The position numbers were made by a program, and so were the translations under genes. The notes below the pieces were generated by a model. That model was given only the letters and a program-made list of their open reading frames with translations. It was not told the origin of the DNA and did no database searches. From an uncultured Lachnospiraceae bacterium (GTDB lineage: Bacteria; Bacillota; Clostridia; Lachnospirales; Lachnospiraceae), in contig CAKRES010000003.1 of the NCBI GenBank assembly GCA_934317845.1, forward strand, positions 1-64,000: 64,000 nucleotides of DNA, given 5' to 3'. This document shows positions 42,466-51,213 of the stretch, piece after piece (position 1 is the first letter of the stretch; every line of letters begins with the position of its first letter).

Positions 42466-45054
42466 ATGAATATCAATAAATTTACACAAAAATCAATGGA
42501 AGCGGTAAATGGCTGCGAGAAGCTGGCATACCGCTATAACAATCAGGAAGTAGATCAGGAGCATTTTCTGTTATCTCTTTTGACGATTGATGATAGTCTG
42601 ATCAAAAAGCTGCTGGAAAAAATGGATGTTCCTACCGGAAATTTTGGACAGGATCTGGTCAATCTGATCGAGCAGCGTCCAAAGGTATCCGGTGACGTGC
42701 AGGTATATATGAGCAATGCGCTCAATAAGGTTTTGATCAATGCAGAGGATGAGGCAAAGGCGATGGGAGACGAATATGTGTCCGTGGAGCATTTGTTCCT
42801 TGCCATGTTAAAGCAGCCGAATAAGCAGATCAAAAATCTGTTCCGCCAGTATGGCATTACGAAGGATCGCTTTTTGGAGGTGCTTTCCGGTGTGCGTGGC
42901 AACCAGAGGGTTGTTTCGGACAATCCGGAGGATACCTATGATACGCTGGAAAAGTATGGCTATGATCTGGTACAGCGGGCGAGGGATGGAAAGCTTGATC
43001 CGGTGATCGGACGAGATGAGGAGATCCGGAATGTGATCCGTATTCTGTCACGTAAGACGAAGAACAATCCGGTGCTGATCGGTGAGCCGGGTGTTGGTAA
43101 AACGGCAGCCGTAGAAGGTCTGGCACAGCGTATTGTGCGCGGTGATGTGCCGGATGGCTTAAAGGATAAGATTTTATTTGCCCTTGATATGGGTTCTTTG
43201 GTAGCAGGTGCGAAGTATCGTGGTGAGTTTGAGGAGCGTTTAAAGGCGGTGCTTGAAGAAGTCAAAAAGAGTGATGGAAAGATCATCCTCTTTATTGATG
43301 AGCTGCATACGATCGTGGGAGCCGGCAAGACCGAAGGAAGTATGGATGCCGGAAACATGTTAAAGCCGATGCTTGCCAGAGGAGAGCTTCATTGTATCGG
43401 TGCTACCACATTAGATGAATATCGAATGTATGTAGAAAAGGATGCTGCGTTAGAGCGTCGTTTCCAGCCGGTTATGGTCAGTGAGCCGACGGTGGAAGAT
43501 ACCATTTCCATTTTACGAGGCTTAAAGGATCGTTATGAAGTATTCCATGGTGTAAAGATCCAGGATGCGGCACTGGTATCAGCAGCGGTGCTTTCTGATC
43601 GTTATATTTCGGATCGTTTTCTTCCGGATAAGGCGATCGATCTGGTGGATGAGGCATGTGCACTTATTAAGACCGAACTGGATTCCATGCCGACCGAGCT
43701 GGATGCATTGAATCGTAAGATCATGCAGTTGGAGATTGAAGAAACTGCATTGAAAAAGGAAACAGATCATATTTCACAGGAGCGGCTTGCCGCATTACAA
43801 AAGGAGCTTTCTACGTTACGGGAAGAATTTGCCGGACAGAAAGCAACATGGGACGCAGAGCGTGCTTCTGTTGAAAAGGTGCAGAAGCTGAAGGAAGAGA
43901 TTGAACAGATCCAGAACCAGATTGCGATCGCACAGAGAAATTATGATCTGAATGAAGCAAGTGTGTTGCAGTATGGACGGCTTCCGGAAGCACAGAAACG
44001 ATTGGCAGAGGAAGAAGAACGTATCCGGAATGAACAGCATACGCTCGTACACGAAAGCGTGGATGAAGAAGAAATTGCCAAGATCATTTCCCGCTGGACA
44101 GGTATTCCGGTGACAAAATTGACCGAGGGTGAACGGGAAAAGACACTGCGTCTTTCTGATACACTGCATCAGCGGGTGATCGGTCAGGAAGAAGGTGTCA
44201 ATAAGGTAACGGATGCGATCATTCGTTCCAAGGCCGGAATCAAAGATCCGACGAAGCCGATTGGTTCATTCCTGTTCTTAGGACCGACGGGTGTTGGTAA
44301 AACAGAGCTTGCAAAAAGTCTTGCAGAAGCGTTGTTTGATGATGAGAACAACATGGTACGAATCGATATGAGTGAATATATGGAGAAATATTCTGTCTCC
44401 CGTCTGATCGGTGCGCCTCCGGGATATGTAGGATACGAAGAAGGCGGACAGCTTACCGAGGCTGTGCGGAGAAAACCGTATAGCGTGGTATTGTTCGATG
44501 AGATTGAAAAAGCGCATCCGGATGTGTTTAATGTATTGCTTCAGGTATTGGATGATGGTCACATTACAGATGGACATGGAAAGACCGTAGACTTTAAGAA
44601 TACGATCCTGATCATGACTTCTAATATTGGTTCAGAGTATCTGTTAGATGGTATTGACGAAAATGGAAATATCAAACAGACGGCACAGGATCTCGTGATG
44701 AATGATCTTAGAAATCATTTCCGTCCGGAGTTTTTAAATCGTCTGGATGAAACGATCCTGTTTAAGCCTTTGACGAAGGATAATATTACAGGAATCATTG
44801 AACTGATCATCAAGGATGTCAACCGCAGACTGCGGGATAAGGAGCTTACCGTGGAGCTTACGAAGGCTGCCAAGGATTATATTGTGGATCATGCCTATGA
44901 TCCGGTATATGGTGCAAGACCATTGAAGAGATATGTACAAAAGTATGTGGAAACATTGGCTGCAAAGCTGATCTTATCCGATCAGGTAAACTGCCGGGAT
45001 ACCATTCTTATAGATGTTGACCAGGATACATTGGTTGCGAGAAAGAAAGCATAA
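42466..45054 (+). CDS. clpB: ATP-dependent chaperone ClpB
   Basis: 862 residues. Hexameric disaggregase that threads proteins out of aggregates with DnaK. N-domain 1-150; AAA1 with GEPGVGKT (about 205-212) and DELHT; a long coiled-coil middle domain (about 405-525) that marks ClpB and not ClpC/ClpA; AAA2 with GPTGVGKT (about 606-613), pore loop GYVGYEEGG and sensor regions. No ClpP-binding IGF loop is seen. Start ATG 42466 follows GGTGGGGTGG. Monocistronic with its own promoter and terminator. Confidence 0.96.
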   Translation: MNINKFTQKSMEAVNGCEKLAYRYNNQEVDQEHFLLSLLTIDDSLIKKLLEKMDVPTGNFGQDLVNLIEQRPKVSGDVQVYMSNALNKVLINAEDEAKAMGDEYVSVEHLFLAMLKQPNKQIKNLFRQYGITKDRFLEVLSGVRGNQRVVSDNPEDTYDTLEKYGYDLVQRARDGKLDPVIGRDEEIRNVIRILSRKTKNNPVLIGEPGVGKTAAVEGLAQRIVRGDVPDGLKDKILFALDMGSLVAGAKYRGEFEERLKAVLEEVKKSDGKIILFIDELHTIVGAGKTEGSMDAGNMLKPMLARGELHCIGATTLDEYRMYVEKDAALERRFQPVMVSEPTVEDTISILRGLKDRYEVFHGVKIQDAALVSAAVLSDRYISDRFLPDKAIDLVDEACALIKTELDSMPTELDALNRKIMQLEIEETALKKETDHISQERLAALQKELSTLREEFAGQKATWDAERASVEKVQKLKEEIEQIQNQIAIAQRNYDLNEASVLQYGRLPEAQKRLAEEEERIRNEQHTLVHESVDEEEIAKIISRWTGIPVTKLTEGEREKTLRLSDTLHQRVIGQEEGVNKVTDAIIRSKAGIKDPTKPIGSFLFLGPTGVGKTELAKSLAEALFDDENNMVRIDMSEYMEKYSVSRLIGAPPGYVGYEEGGQLTEAVRRKPYSVVLFDEIEKAHPDVFNVLLQVLDDGHITDGHGKTVDFKNTILIMTSNIGSEYLLDGIDENGNIKQTAQDLVMNDLRNHFRPEFLNRLDETILFKPLTKDNITGIIELIIKDVNRRLRDKELTVELTKAAKDYIVDHAYDPVYGARPLKRYVQKYVETLAAKLILSDQVNCRDTILIDVDQDTLVARKKA

Positions 45055-45060
45055 AAAAAG

Positions 45061-45112
45061 AACCGCCTGTACGGGGGAGACCAAGAGGTCAGAACCGTGC
45101 AGGCGGTTTTTA
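45061..45112 (+). terminator. Terminator of clpB
   Basis: A 14-bp stem (45061-45074 with 45095-45108, one mismatch-tolerant G-T pair) and a T-run. Confidence 0.9.
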
Positions 45113-45119
45113 AATGTTT

Positions 45120-45854
45120 TTAATTGAAGAAATCGTCGTAGTCATAAATATCATTATGATCATTGTTATAGTCGTTATAATATTCATTCATACGGTTACG
45201 GAATTCATTCTCAAAGCTTTTCTGGAATTCGTTTTTAAACTCTTTGGAATTAAAGGTAGTGGCGATCATAATACTGAACAGAACGCACAGCACCAAACCA
45301 ATGATACCGGTGATCAGTCCGGCTTTGGCAACTCCGGTTTTCTGGCCGTTTGACGGGTTGCTCATCCGGTTAAAGATGATCGCTAAGATTCCTGTCAGCA
45401 GTGACAGAAATGGACAGCAGAAGCAGGAACAGAAGCTTAACACGATAGAGCAGATACCAAGCACTAAGGAAGCTGTAGCAAAGTTTGTAGCTTTGCGATC
45501 CTGCTCTGCCATCTGATCCGGAGAAACCTGATTCTGATCCGGAAGTGGCTGCCCGGTGTAGGGATTGTACTGTGGCTGACTGTAAATCGGCTGCTCCGGA
45601 GCAGGGGTTCCGGTCTGGTTATAGAGGGGCTGTTCCGGAGCAGGAGCTTCCGGCTGATTGTAGACGGGCTGCTCTGTGGCAGAAGCTTCCGGCTGGTTGA
45701 AGACGGACTGCTCCGGGGCAGAAGTTTCCGGCTGATTGTAGACGGGCTGCTCTGTGGCAGGAGTTTCCGGCTGGTTGTAGACGGGCTGCTCCTGTGGTGT
45801 AGTATCCGGAATAGGATCTCCGGTATATGGGTCAAAACGTGTTGGATCACTCAT
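45120..45854 (-). CDS. DUF4190-like membrane protein with 13-residue Pro/Gln repeats
   Basis: 244 residues. The N-terminal half is six near copies of EQPVYNQPETPAT (residues 22-99), flanked by two related motifs, DPYTGDPIPD and NPYTGQPLPD. Then two spans (about 122-155 and 175-205) in the DUF4190-type arrangement with a short NRMSNPSNGQKTG loop, and an Asn/Asp/Tyr-rich tail. Function unknown. The repeat region should be cytoplasmic and unstructured and might bind partners. AAGGAGG before the ATG. The gene is convergent with clpB. Confidence 0.75.
   Translation of the reverse strand: MSDPTRFDPYTGDPIPDTTPQEQPVYNQPETPATEQPVYNQPETSAPEQSVFNQPEASATEQPVYNQPEAPAPEQPLYNQTGTPAPEQPIYSQPQYNPYTGQPLPDQNQVSPDQMAEQDRKATNFATASLVLGICSIVLSFCSCFCCPFLSLLTGILAIIFNRMSNPSNGQKTGVAKAGLITGIIGLVLCVLFSIMIATTFNSKEFKNEFQKSFENEFRNRMNEYYNDYNNDHNDIYDYDDFFN
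45558..45791 (-). repeat. 39-bp minisatellite coding 13-residue repeats
   Basis: Five clear units and one degenerate unit of 39 bp within the CDS at 45120-45854. Some unit pairs are nearly identical, so copy number could change by slippage or recombination without shifting the frame. Confidence 0.85.
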
Positions 45855-46044
45855 AGTTTTTTCCTCCTTATTGATCGATCATTTGCATTTTTTATTATTT
45901 CTATTGTAGCAAGAGGAAAGGAATCCGACAAGGGGAGATTTTGGTGAAATGATACATTTCCTTTTTCTTTATCGATACAGAGGATTATGCTATAATGAGA
46001 ACAGTGAGTGAAATATATAAGGAAATGAAATGTGAGAGGGTATC

Positions 46045-46497
46045 ATGCAAATGAAAAAAACGTATTTACCGGGACAGCGCATATATTATGTTGCAACGGC
46101 ACTGTTATTGCTAGGACTGCTTACTGCGGTTGTCTGTGACATGGGTAACTGGCAGTTTGCACTCTCGTCCCCGTGTTTTTTAAATCGATATTGTCATTTA
46201 TATTGTCCGGGATGTGGAGGAACGCGCGCTGCATTTGCCCTTATCCATGGAAAGCTTGTGCGCAGTATCTTATATAATCCGATCCCACTTTATATGGCAG
46301 GATTATTTCTTTACTATTATATAGGCACCACACTTGCTATCTGGTCAAAAGGACGCAGAGTATTTTTTAAGCCGGGATGGTGGATGGTCGTAATATTTGT
46401 AATATTGATCGTGTGGACATTTGGTATCCGGAATGTGCTGGCGGTGAAGTACGGAATCGATTATATAGGCGAGGTAGCCCCATATTGGGGAAGATAG
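46045..46497 (+). CDS. DUF2752 family membrane protein
   Basis: 150 residues with three to four hydrophobic spans. The family motif CPGCGGTRA (about 53-61) follows a Cys-rich YCHLYC, then NPIPLY. Function unknown. Extended -10 TGCTATAAT upstream near 45990. Peptide deformylase gene begins 13 bases later and probably shares the transcript. Confidence 0.85.
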   Translation: MQMKKTYLPGQRIYYVATALLLLGLLTAVVCDMGNWQFALSSPCFLNRYCHLYCPGCGGTRAAFALIHGKLVRSILYNPIPLYMAGLFLYYYIGTTLAIWSKGRRVFFKPGWWMVVIFVILIVWTFGIRNVLAVKYGIDYIGEVAPYWGR

Positions 46498-46510
46498 GGA
46501 GGTAGAGCAG

Positions 46511-46921
46511 ATGGTACAAAAGGTAATAAAAGATCCCATGTTTCTGGCACAGAAGTCGGTGAATGCTACAAGGGAAGATACGCAGGTGGTTGTGGATCTG
46601 CTGGATACATTGCGGGCTCATTTAGATCACTGTGTGGGCATGGCTGCCAATATGATCGGAGTGAAAAAGAGGATTATTGTGGTGGCAGCAGGACCATTTC
46701 AATTTCCGATGATCAATCCTGTTATTGTAAAAAAGTCCGGTGCCTATCAGACGGAGGAAGGATGCCTTTCTTTGGATGGGGTGCGTCCCTGCAAAAGATA
46801 TCAGGAGATTGAAGTGGAATATCTTGATCAGAACTTTAAAAAGCAGCGGGGAAAATATTCCGGATGGACGGCGCAGATCATTCAACATGAGATCGATCAT
46901 TGTAACGGAGTGGTGATATAG
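46511..46921 (+). CDS. def: Peptide deformylase, divergent
   Basis: 136 residues. Removes the formyl group from new proteins. EGCLS (motif 2, metal Cys) and QHEIDHCNG (motif 3, HExxH-type metal site) are intact. Motif 1, normally GxGLAAxQ, reads GMAANMIG: the usual glutamine that helps hold the oxyanion is methionine. The C-terminus is short, ending soon after motif 3. It could be a secondary deformylase with altered activity. GGAGG before the ATG. Confidence 0.87.
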   Translation: MVQKVIKDPMFLAQKSVNATREDTQVVVDLLDTLRAHLDHCVGMAANMIGVKKRIIVVAAGPFQFPMINPVIVKKSGAYQTEEGCLSLDGVRPCKRYQEIEVEYLDQNFKKQRGKYSGWTAQIIQHEIDHCNGVVI

Positions 46922-46945
46922 GAAACGAAAAAGGAGGTAATTACT

Positions 46946-47812
46946 ATGAAACTACAAAGAAAAGCAACAACAGGAATCATGATTTTATTGGTCGCATTTT
47001 TGTTCACGGTACTGCCGGCAAATGCAGCCGGAGAACTCAAAGACCTTAAGGCGGCCGAACTGGGAAAGGAACAGACCGTACAGGCAGATATTGATGGAGA
47101 TGGTGTAGAAAACAGCGTAAAGATTTATTACACACACAATTCAGAGTATTTTGTTCAGGATCTGTATGTGTATGTAGATGGGAAAAGGGCACTACACGAA
47201 AATATATCGAAGGAATATGTGTATAGCGTATATGCATTATATGCGCGTTCCAATGAGCATGACAGTTGTCTTCAGCTATACGCTTCCGGAGACAATGATT
47301 ATATTTACTATAATCGATTGTATCAGTATAACAAAGAAGATGGGGCATTTCATCAAATGCTGGATCTGAAAAAAGGAGAGATGCAGTATTCCCGCCAGAT
47401 ACGGAAAGTAACGAAAAAGGGTATTGTAATCTCCAATTGCACCCAACCCGCTGAGATTGGCTGGACAACCTGGGACATGACTTATGTATGGAACAATGGA
47501 TCCTTAAAGCTTGCAAGTAAAGAAGGAAAAGTCACAAAAGCACGGTTAAAAAAATATGTGACGGATCGAACGATCACATTTTATAAAGAGCCGGGAAAAT
47601 CAGCAAAAGCATTTACTTTGAAAAAAGGGAAAACCGTGGTACTAAAGAAAATGAAAGTTGGAAAAAAACACCTGTATGCGCAGTTTCGTTATGGCAAAAA
47701 AACAGGCTGGATCAAAGTGGGAAGAGATTATAGCCAAGTATACAAGTACGATAAGAATTACAAATTGATTCATGAATATTTCAAAGGCGTGCAAAGGCTT
47801 CTGGCAGGATGA
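46946..47812 (+). CDS. Secreted protein with SH3-like C-terminus
   Basis: 288 residues. Signal peptide (KATTGIMILLVAFLFTV, cut after ANAA near 28). ADIDGDGVENSV (about 50-61) looks like a calcium-binding D-x-D-x-D-G loop. The C-terminal ~70 residues (FYKEPGKSAKAFTLKKGKT, then GKKTGWIKV) resemble a bacterial SH3 domain of the kind that binds cell wall. The middle is beta-rich and unrecognised. GGAGG before the ATG, 24 bases after def. Confidence 0.72.
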   Translation: MKLQRKATTGIMILLVAFLFTVLPANAAGELKDLKAAELGKEQTVQADIDGDGVENSVKIYYTHNSEYFVQDLYVYVDGKRALHENISKEYVYSVYALYARSNEHDSCLQLYASGDNDYIYYNRLYQYNKEDGAFHQMLDLKKGEMQYSRQIRKVTKKGIVISNCTQPAEIGWTTWDMTYVWNNGSLKLASKEGKVTKARLKKYVTDRTITFYKEPGKSAKAFTLKKGKTVVLKKMKVGKKHLYAQFRYGKKTGWIKVGRDYSQVYKYDKNYKLIHEYFKGVQRLLAG

Positions 47813-47854
47813 GAAGGATAGTGTAGAGCATTATCCCGTATGAGAGGTGAGAAA

Positions 47855-48044
47855 ATGAGAGCATATTCAGATGTGTATCTGGAGGATGTGGGTTGGAGAA
47901 TTCTATGCATATTATCAATGGTATTTTAATATGCCAAGCAAAGAGGTAATAGCCAAACTTCCTTTGAGTTTCATGAAGAAAGCGTATTGGGGATTGCAAG
48001 ATCTGGAATTGGAGCTTGCGGTACAAAAAGTTGGGAAACAATAA
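47855..48044 (+). pseudogene. Small ORF broken by a +1 frameshift
   Basis: After GAGAGGTGAG, an ATG at 47855 opens MRAYSDVYLEDVG and then runs to an early stop. Reading the next frame from about 47890 gives a smooth continuation (GEFYAYYQWYFNMPSKEV, then LPLSFMKKAYWGLQDLEL) to a TAA at 48042-48044. Removing one G in the GTGGGTTGG run would join both into about 62 residues. The original function is unknown. The gene may be dead, or the base may be a sequencing error. Confidence 0.6.
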
Positions 48045-48102
48045 GAAATCAAGCAATATTGTTTAATGCCTTCAAAGCATAAACTCACATACTATATAAG
48101 TA

Positions 48103-48132
48103 TTAGACATAATATCATCCCCGCATTATACT
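48103..48132 (+). promoter_or_regulatory. Promoter of the flavodoxin gene
   Basis: TTAGAC (48103-48108), 18 bases, TATACT (48127-48132). Confidence 0.6.
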
Positions 48133-48169
48133 AACTGTGTAAGATAACAACAACCTATCTTACACAGTT
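48133..48169. promoter_or_regulatory. 14-bp perfect palindrome across the flavodoxin transcription start
   Basis: AACTGTGTAAGATA (48133-48146) and its exact complement (48156-48169) with a 9-base centre begin right after the -10 hexamer. As DNA it would be an ideal repressor site. As RNA followed by TTTATTTTATTT, it could also end transcripts from upstream. Confidence 0.75.
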
Positions 48170-48197
48170 TTATTTTATTTGAAGGAGGATGGCAGTA

Positions 48198-48668
48198 ATG
48201 AAAAAAAGAGTAGTTGTGTATTTTAGTGCAAGCGGAGTAACCAAAAAAGTAGCAGAAATGATTGCGGAGGCTTTGTCTTGCGATATTCATGAAATTGTAC
48301 CGAAGGTCGCTTATACCAAAGCAGATTTAGACTGGATGGACAAATCATCCAGAAGCAGTGTGGAAATGAAGGACAAGAGTATCCGACCGGATCTTGCCGA
48401 GGATAACGATGATATAGAAGCATACGATGAGATCATATTGGGATTTCCGATCTGGTGGTATGTGGCACCAACGATCATTAATACCTTTTTGGAAAAATAT
48501 GATCTTAAGGGAAAGAAGATCGTGTTATTTGCGACTTCTGGTGGAAGCGGATTTGGCAATACAGTAAAAGAACTTGCACCATCTGCACCGGGAGCGGTAA
48601 TAGAAGAAGGAAAACTGTTAAATCGTGCGACGAAGCAGGAGATTTCTGAATTTGTCAATACCTTATAA
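48198..48668 (+). CDS. Flavodoxin
   Basis: 156 residues. FMN-binding electron carrier. The phosphate loop is SASGVTKK (near 9-16), FPIWWYVAPT is the 60s loop packing on the flavin, and ATSGGSGFG the 90s loop. Start ATG 48198 has GAAGGAGG nine bases upstream; the ATG at 48189 abuts it. Its control palindrome upstream and the CMD/cupin remnant downstream suggest a stress- or electrophile-induced redox cluster that has partly decayed. Confidence 0.92.
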   Translation: MKKRVVVYFSASGVTKKVAEMIAEALSCDIHEIVPKVAYTKADLDWMDKSSRSSVEMKDKSIRPDLAEDNDDIEAYDEIILGFPIWWYVAPTIINTFLEKYDLKGKKIVLFATSGGSGFGNTVKELAPSAPGAVIEEGKLLNRATKQEISEFVNTL

Positions 48669-48689
48669 GAGAAAAGGAGTGAAAGAACG

Positions 48690-48946
48690 ATGGGAAAGAT
48701 TACACAGACAGCAGGCAGAGATGCCCTTATGACATTTGCCCCTGAGTTTGCACATTATAATGATGATGTGTTGTTTGGAGAGAACTGGAACAATCAGGAT
48801 ATTGATGTAAAGACAAGAAGTATCATAACAGTGGTTGCGTTGATGGCATCCGGGATCACAGATTCTTCCTTGTAGCTGTAAGAGGTTATTATCAGGAAGA
48901 AGGCAAGGATCCGGTTAAAATGAAGCCGGTAGAAATTGATCTCTAA
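48690..48946 (+). pseudogene. Carboxymuconolactone decarboxylase-cupin deletion remnant
   Basis: AAAGGAG and an ATG open a normal CMD-family start (GKITQTAGRDAL, FGENWNNQDIDVKTR, VALMASGITDSSL) that stops at 48875, about half the usual length and before the Cys/His active-site helix. Straight after, in another frame, comes FLVAVRGYYQEEGKDPVKMKP, which resembles the middle of a small cupin, ending at 48946. A deletion seems to have joined the front of one gene to part of a following cupin gene. The 61-residue product should be inactive. Confidence 0.65.
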
Positions 48947-48967
48947 GATAGAAAAGGTAAACGATAT

Positions 48968-49014
48968 GCCTTCGCTGTCCGATACAACATATAAGGATAG
49001 CGAGGGCTATTTTT
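48968..49014 (+). terminator. Terminator after the CMD-cupin remnant
   Basis: A 13-bp stem (48968-48980 with 48995-49007, two G-T pairs) followed by TATTTTTAT. Confidence 0.7.
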
Positions 49015-49061
49015 ATGGAAGCGTAAATGGATTTACGGAGAGCGGACAGGGAGGTTTTCGT

Positions 49062-49664
49062 ATGAAAATTGGAGAAGCAAGAGAACGATACAGCGCCGTA
49101 TTAAAAGAGTATAACATGCAGAAATGCCAGATTGCCAAGCAGCAAAAAGAATTGCAGCAGAAAATGAAAAACACGGAAAATGGAAGCATTGTGTATGCAG
49201 AGGAAGCGGCATCTTTGGAGCTTTCTTACCAGGCAGTCAGCGAAAAACAGGGAGAATACCAGAAGTATATGGATCAACTGACACAGCAATGGGAGGGTCA
49301 GTTTGACACTACGGTGGCTAAGCAGCAGGCGAAAAATGCGCAAAAAAGCGGAGATGAGATGCGCAAGATCCTGACGATCGCGCGGCGCATCATGCATGGT
49401 GACATTGTTCCGATCACAGATGAGCGTAAGCTGATGGAATTTGATAAGGATCTGTATCAGATGGCAAAGAGTATTGGAACCATGAAACAGCTTGAGAAGC
49501 GGAAAAAATATAAATCCCTCTGGGACGATGAAACAAAGGAAAAGACGCTTGACCCGATGGAGGAAGCAGATGGAAAAGAAGCATTTTCCAATGGACCGGA
49601 GATCGTATCGGCAAGTGATGTGGCAGCGTCGGCACAGGATTCTGCAAATGATAATATGCAGTAG
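49062..49664 (+). CDS. Coiled-coil protein of unknown function
   Basis: 200 residues, mostly helical. Residues 10-110 have heptad-like spacing and many Q/K/E (QIAKQQKELQQKM), so a coiled coil is likely. No signal peptide, membrane span or known domain. The frame is open back to 48936, but a terminator lies in that stretch, and ATG 49062 has GGGAGG seven bases upstream, so I use it. The MATE gene follows 52 bases later. Confidence 0.7.
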   Translation: MKIGEARERYSAVLKEYNMQKCQIAKQQKELQQKMKNTENGSIVYAEEAASLELSYQAVSEKQGEYQKYMDQLTQQWEGQFDTTVAKQQAKNAQKSGDEMRKILTIARRIMHGDIVPITDERKLMEFDKDLYQMAKSIGTMKQLEKRKKYKSLWDDETKEKTLDPMEEADGKEAFSNGPEIVSASDVAASAQDSANDNMQ

Positions 49665-49716
49665 ATATCCTCTTGGTCATACTTTATGAGGGAGTAAGGG
49701 ACAAGGAGAGAGGAAC

Positions 49717-51093
49717 TTGGAATCAGTAAAACGAAATGAAATGGATATGCTTCACGGAGGACTTGCAGGAAAACTGATCTTATTTTCCATGCCGCTTGCG
49801 TTTAGCAGTATTTTGCAGCAGTTATTTAATTCTGCTGATGTGGCGATTGTAGGACGTTTTGCCGGAGACACGGCACTGGCGGCAGTGGGAAGCTGTGTGG
49901 CATTGGTTGGTATATATGTAAATCTGATCGTCGGGCTTTCGGTTGGCCCGAATGCCGTGCTTGCCAATCTGATCGGGCAGAAAAAAAGAAGCGCGATTCC
50001 AAAGGTACTGCACACCATACTGGCATTTGGTCTACTGCTTGGAATACTGCTGATGGGCATTGGACTGCTTACGGCAAAGGTTATACTGGAAATATCCGGT
50101 ACACCACAGCGTGTTATGCCGCAGGCATTGGTCTACATCGGGATTTATTTTGCCAGCATTCCTTTTATGGTGATCTATAATTTTGGAGCAGCGTGCCTTA
50201 GAAGCTACGGCGACACAAGACGTCCGATGTTTTATCTGATCGTGTCCGGCATTGCCAACGTGATCTTAAATCTGCTGCTGGTCATCGGATTTGACCTTGG
50301 TGTGGCGGGAGTTGCGATCGGAACATTTTTGTCGAACCTTATGAGTGCCGCAATGGTGCTGTTTCATCTGTGGCACAGAGAGGATGAATTTTCCTTCCAT
50401 GTGAAGTTGTTAAAAATAGAACGGGAACCGTTAATGCAGGTATTAAAGATTGGAATCCCGTCCGGAATCCAGGGTGCGATTTTTTCCATTTCCAATGTTT
50501 TCATACAAAGTGGCATCAACAGCTTCGGAGAAAATGCCATTGCAGGTTCTTCCTTAGCATTAAATTTTGAATATTTTACTTATGATATTGCAAATGCTTT
50601 CGCACAGGCAGCAGTGACATTTACCAGCCAGAATTACGGGGCAGGAAATATCAGACGGTGCAAAAAGATTTTCTGGCAGTGTATGGCGTTTGGTATTGGA
50701 TTTACAGAAATTCTTGCGATCATCTTTATTATCTGGGATGATTTCTTCGTCAGCATTTACACGACCAGTGAAATGGTGGCAGTTTATGCGATCATCCGGA
50801 TGCAGCGGGTGTGTGCTCTGGAGGGGCTTACCACAACTTATGAGGTAGAAAGTGCAGCGCTTCGCGGCATGGGAAAATCCTTAGAGCCCGCGATCTTTAC
50901 GATCCTTGGAACAGTGGTATTCCGCTTGATCTGGCTCGCAACGATCTTTAAAATACTGCCAACTTACGAATGGCTCATGAATGTATATGTAGCTTCGTGG
51001 ATATTTACAGGAACTGCTCTGTTTTTCGTTTATCTGCATCATATGAAGAAAGTGGAGGAGAGGATGACCGAGCGGAAGGCACTGGAGGGATAA
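49717..51093 (+). CDS. MATE family efflux transporter
   Basis: 458 residues, about twelve membrane spans in two similar bundles. Exchanges sodium or protons for drugs or metabolites. QLFNSADVAIVGRFAG near the N-terminus and the matching second-half SSLALNFEYFTYDIANAFAQ segment are typical. TTG start behind AAGGAGAGAGG. An ATG at 49741 would remove eight residues and is possible. Confidence 0.93.
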   Translation: MESVKRNEMDMLHGGLAGKLILFSMPLAFSSILQQLFNSADVAIVGRFAGDTALAAVGSCVALVGIYVNLIVGLSVGPNAVLANLIGQKKRSAIPKVLHTILAFGLLLGILLMGIGLLTAKVILEISGTPQRVMPQALVYIGIYFASIPFMVIYNFGAACLRSYGDTRRPMFYLIVSGIANVILNLLLVIGFDLGVAGVAIGTFLSNLMSAAMVLFHLWHREDEFSFHVKLLKIEREPLMQVLKIGIPSGIQGAIFSISNVFIQSGINSFGENAIAGSSLALNFEYFTYDIANAFAQAAVTFTSQNYGAGNIRRCKKIFWQCMAFGIGFTEILAIIFIIWDDFFVSIYTTSEMVAVYAIIRMQRVCALEGLTTTYEVESAALRGMGKSLEPAIFTILGTVVFRLIWLATIFKILPTYEWLMNVYVASWIFTGTALFFVYLHHMKKVEERMTERKALEG

Positions 51094-51120
51094 GGATATC
51101 CATTTCAAGACGACTTACTC

Positions 51121-51149
51121 TTGTATTTTTTTAAGGATTAAGCTATACT
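51121..51149 (+). promoter_or_regulatory. Promoter of fba
   Basis: TTGTAT (51121-51126), 17 bases, TATACT (51144-51149), leaving a leader of about 60 bases. Confidence 0.7.
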
Positions 51150-51213
51150 AAGATTATCTAGGTGGGTGTAAGACAACCTGCCGGAAATTTAGAACGTATG
51201 GAGGAATTTTATA

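Noticed and set aside
45114..45353. Plus-strand frame antisense to the repeat membrane protein
   Set aside because: Composition mirrors the real gene on the opposite strand; no start signals.
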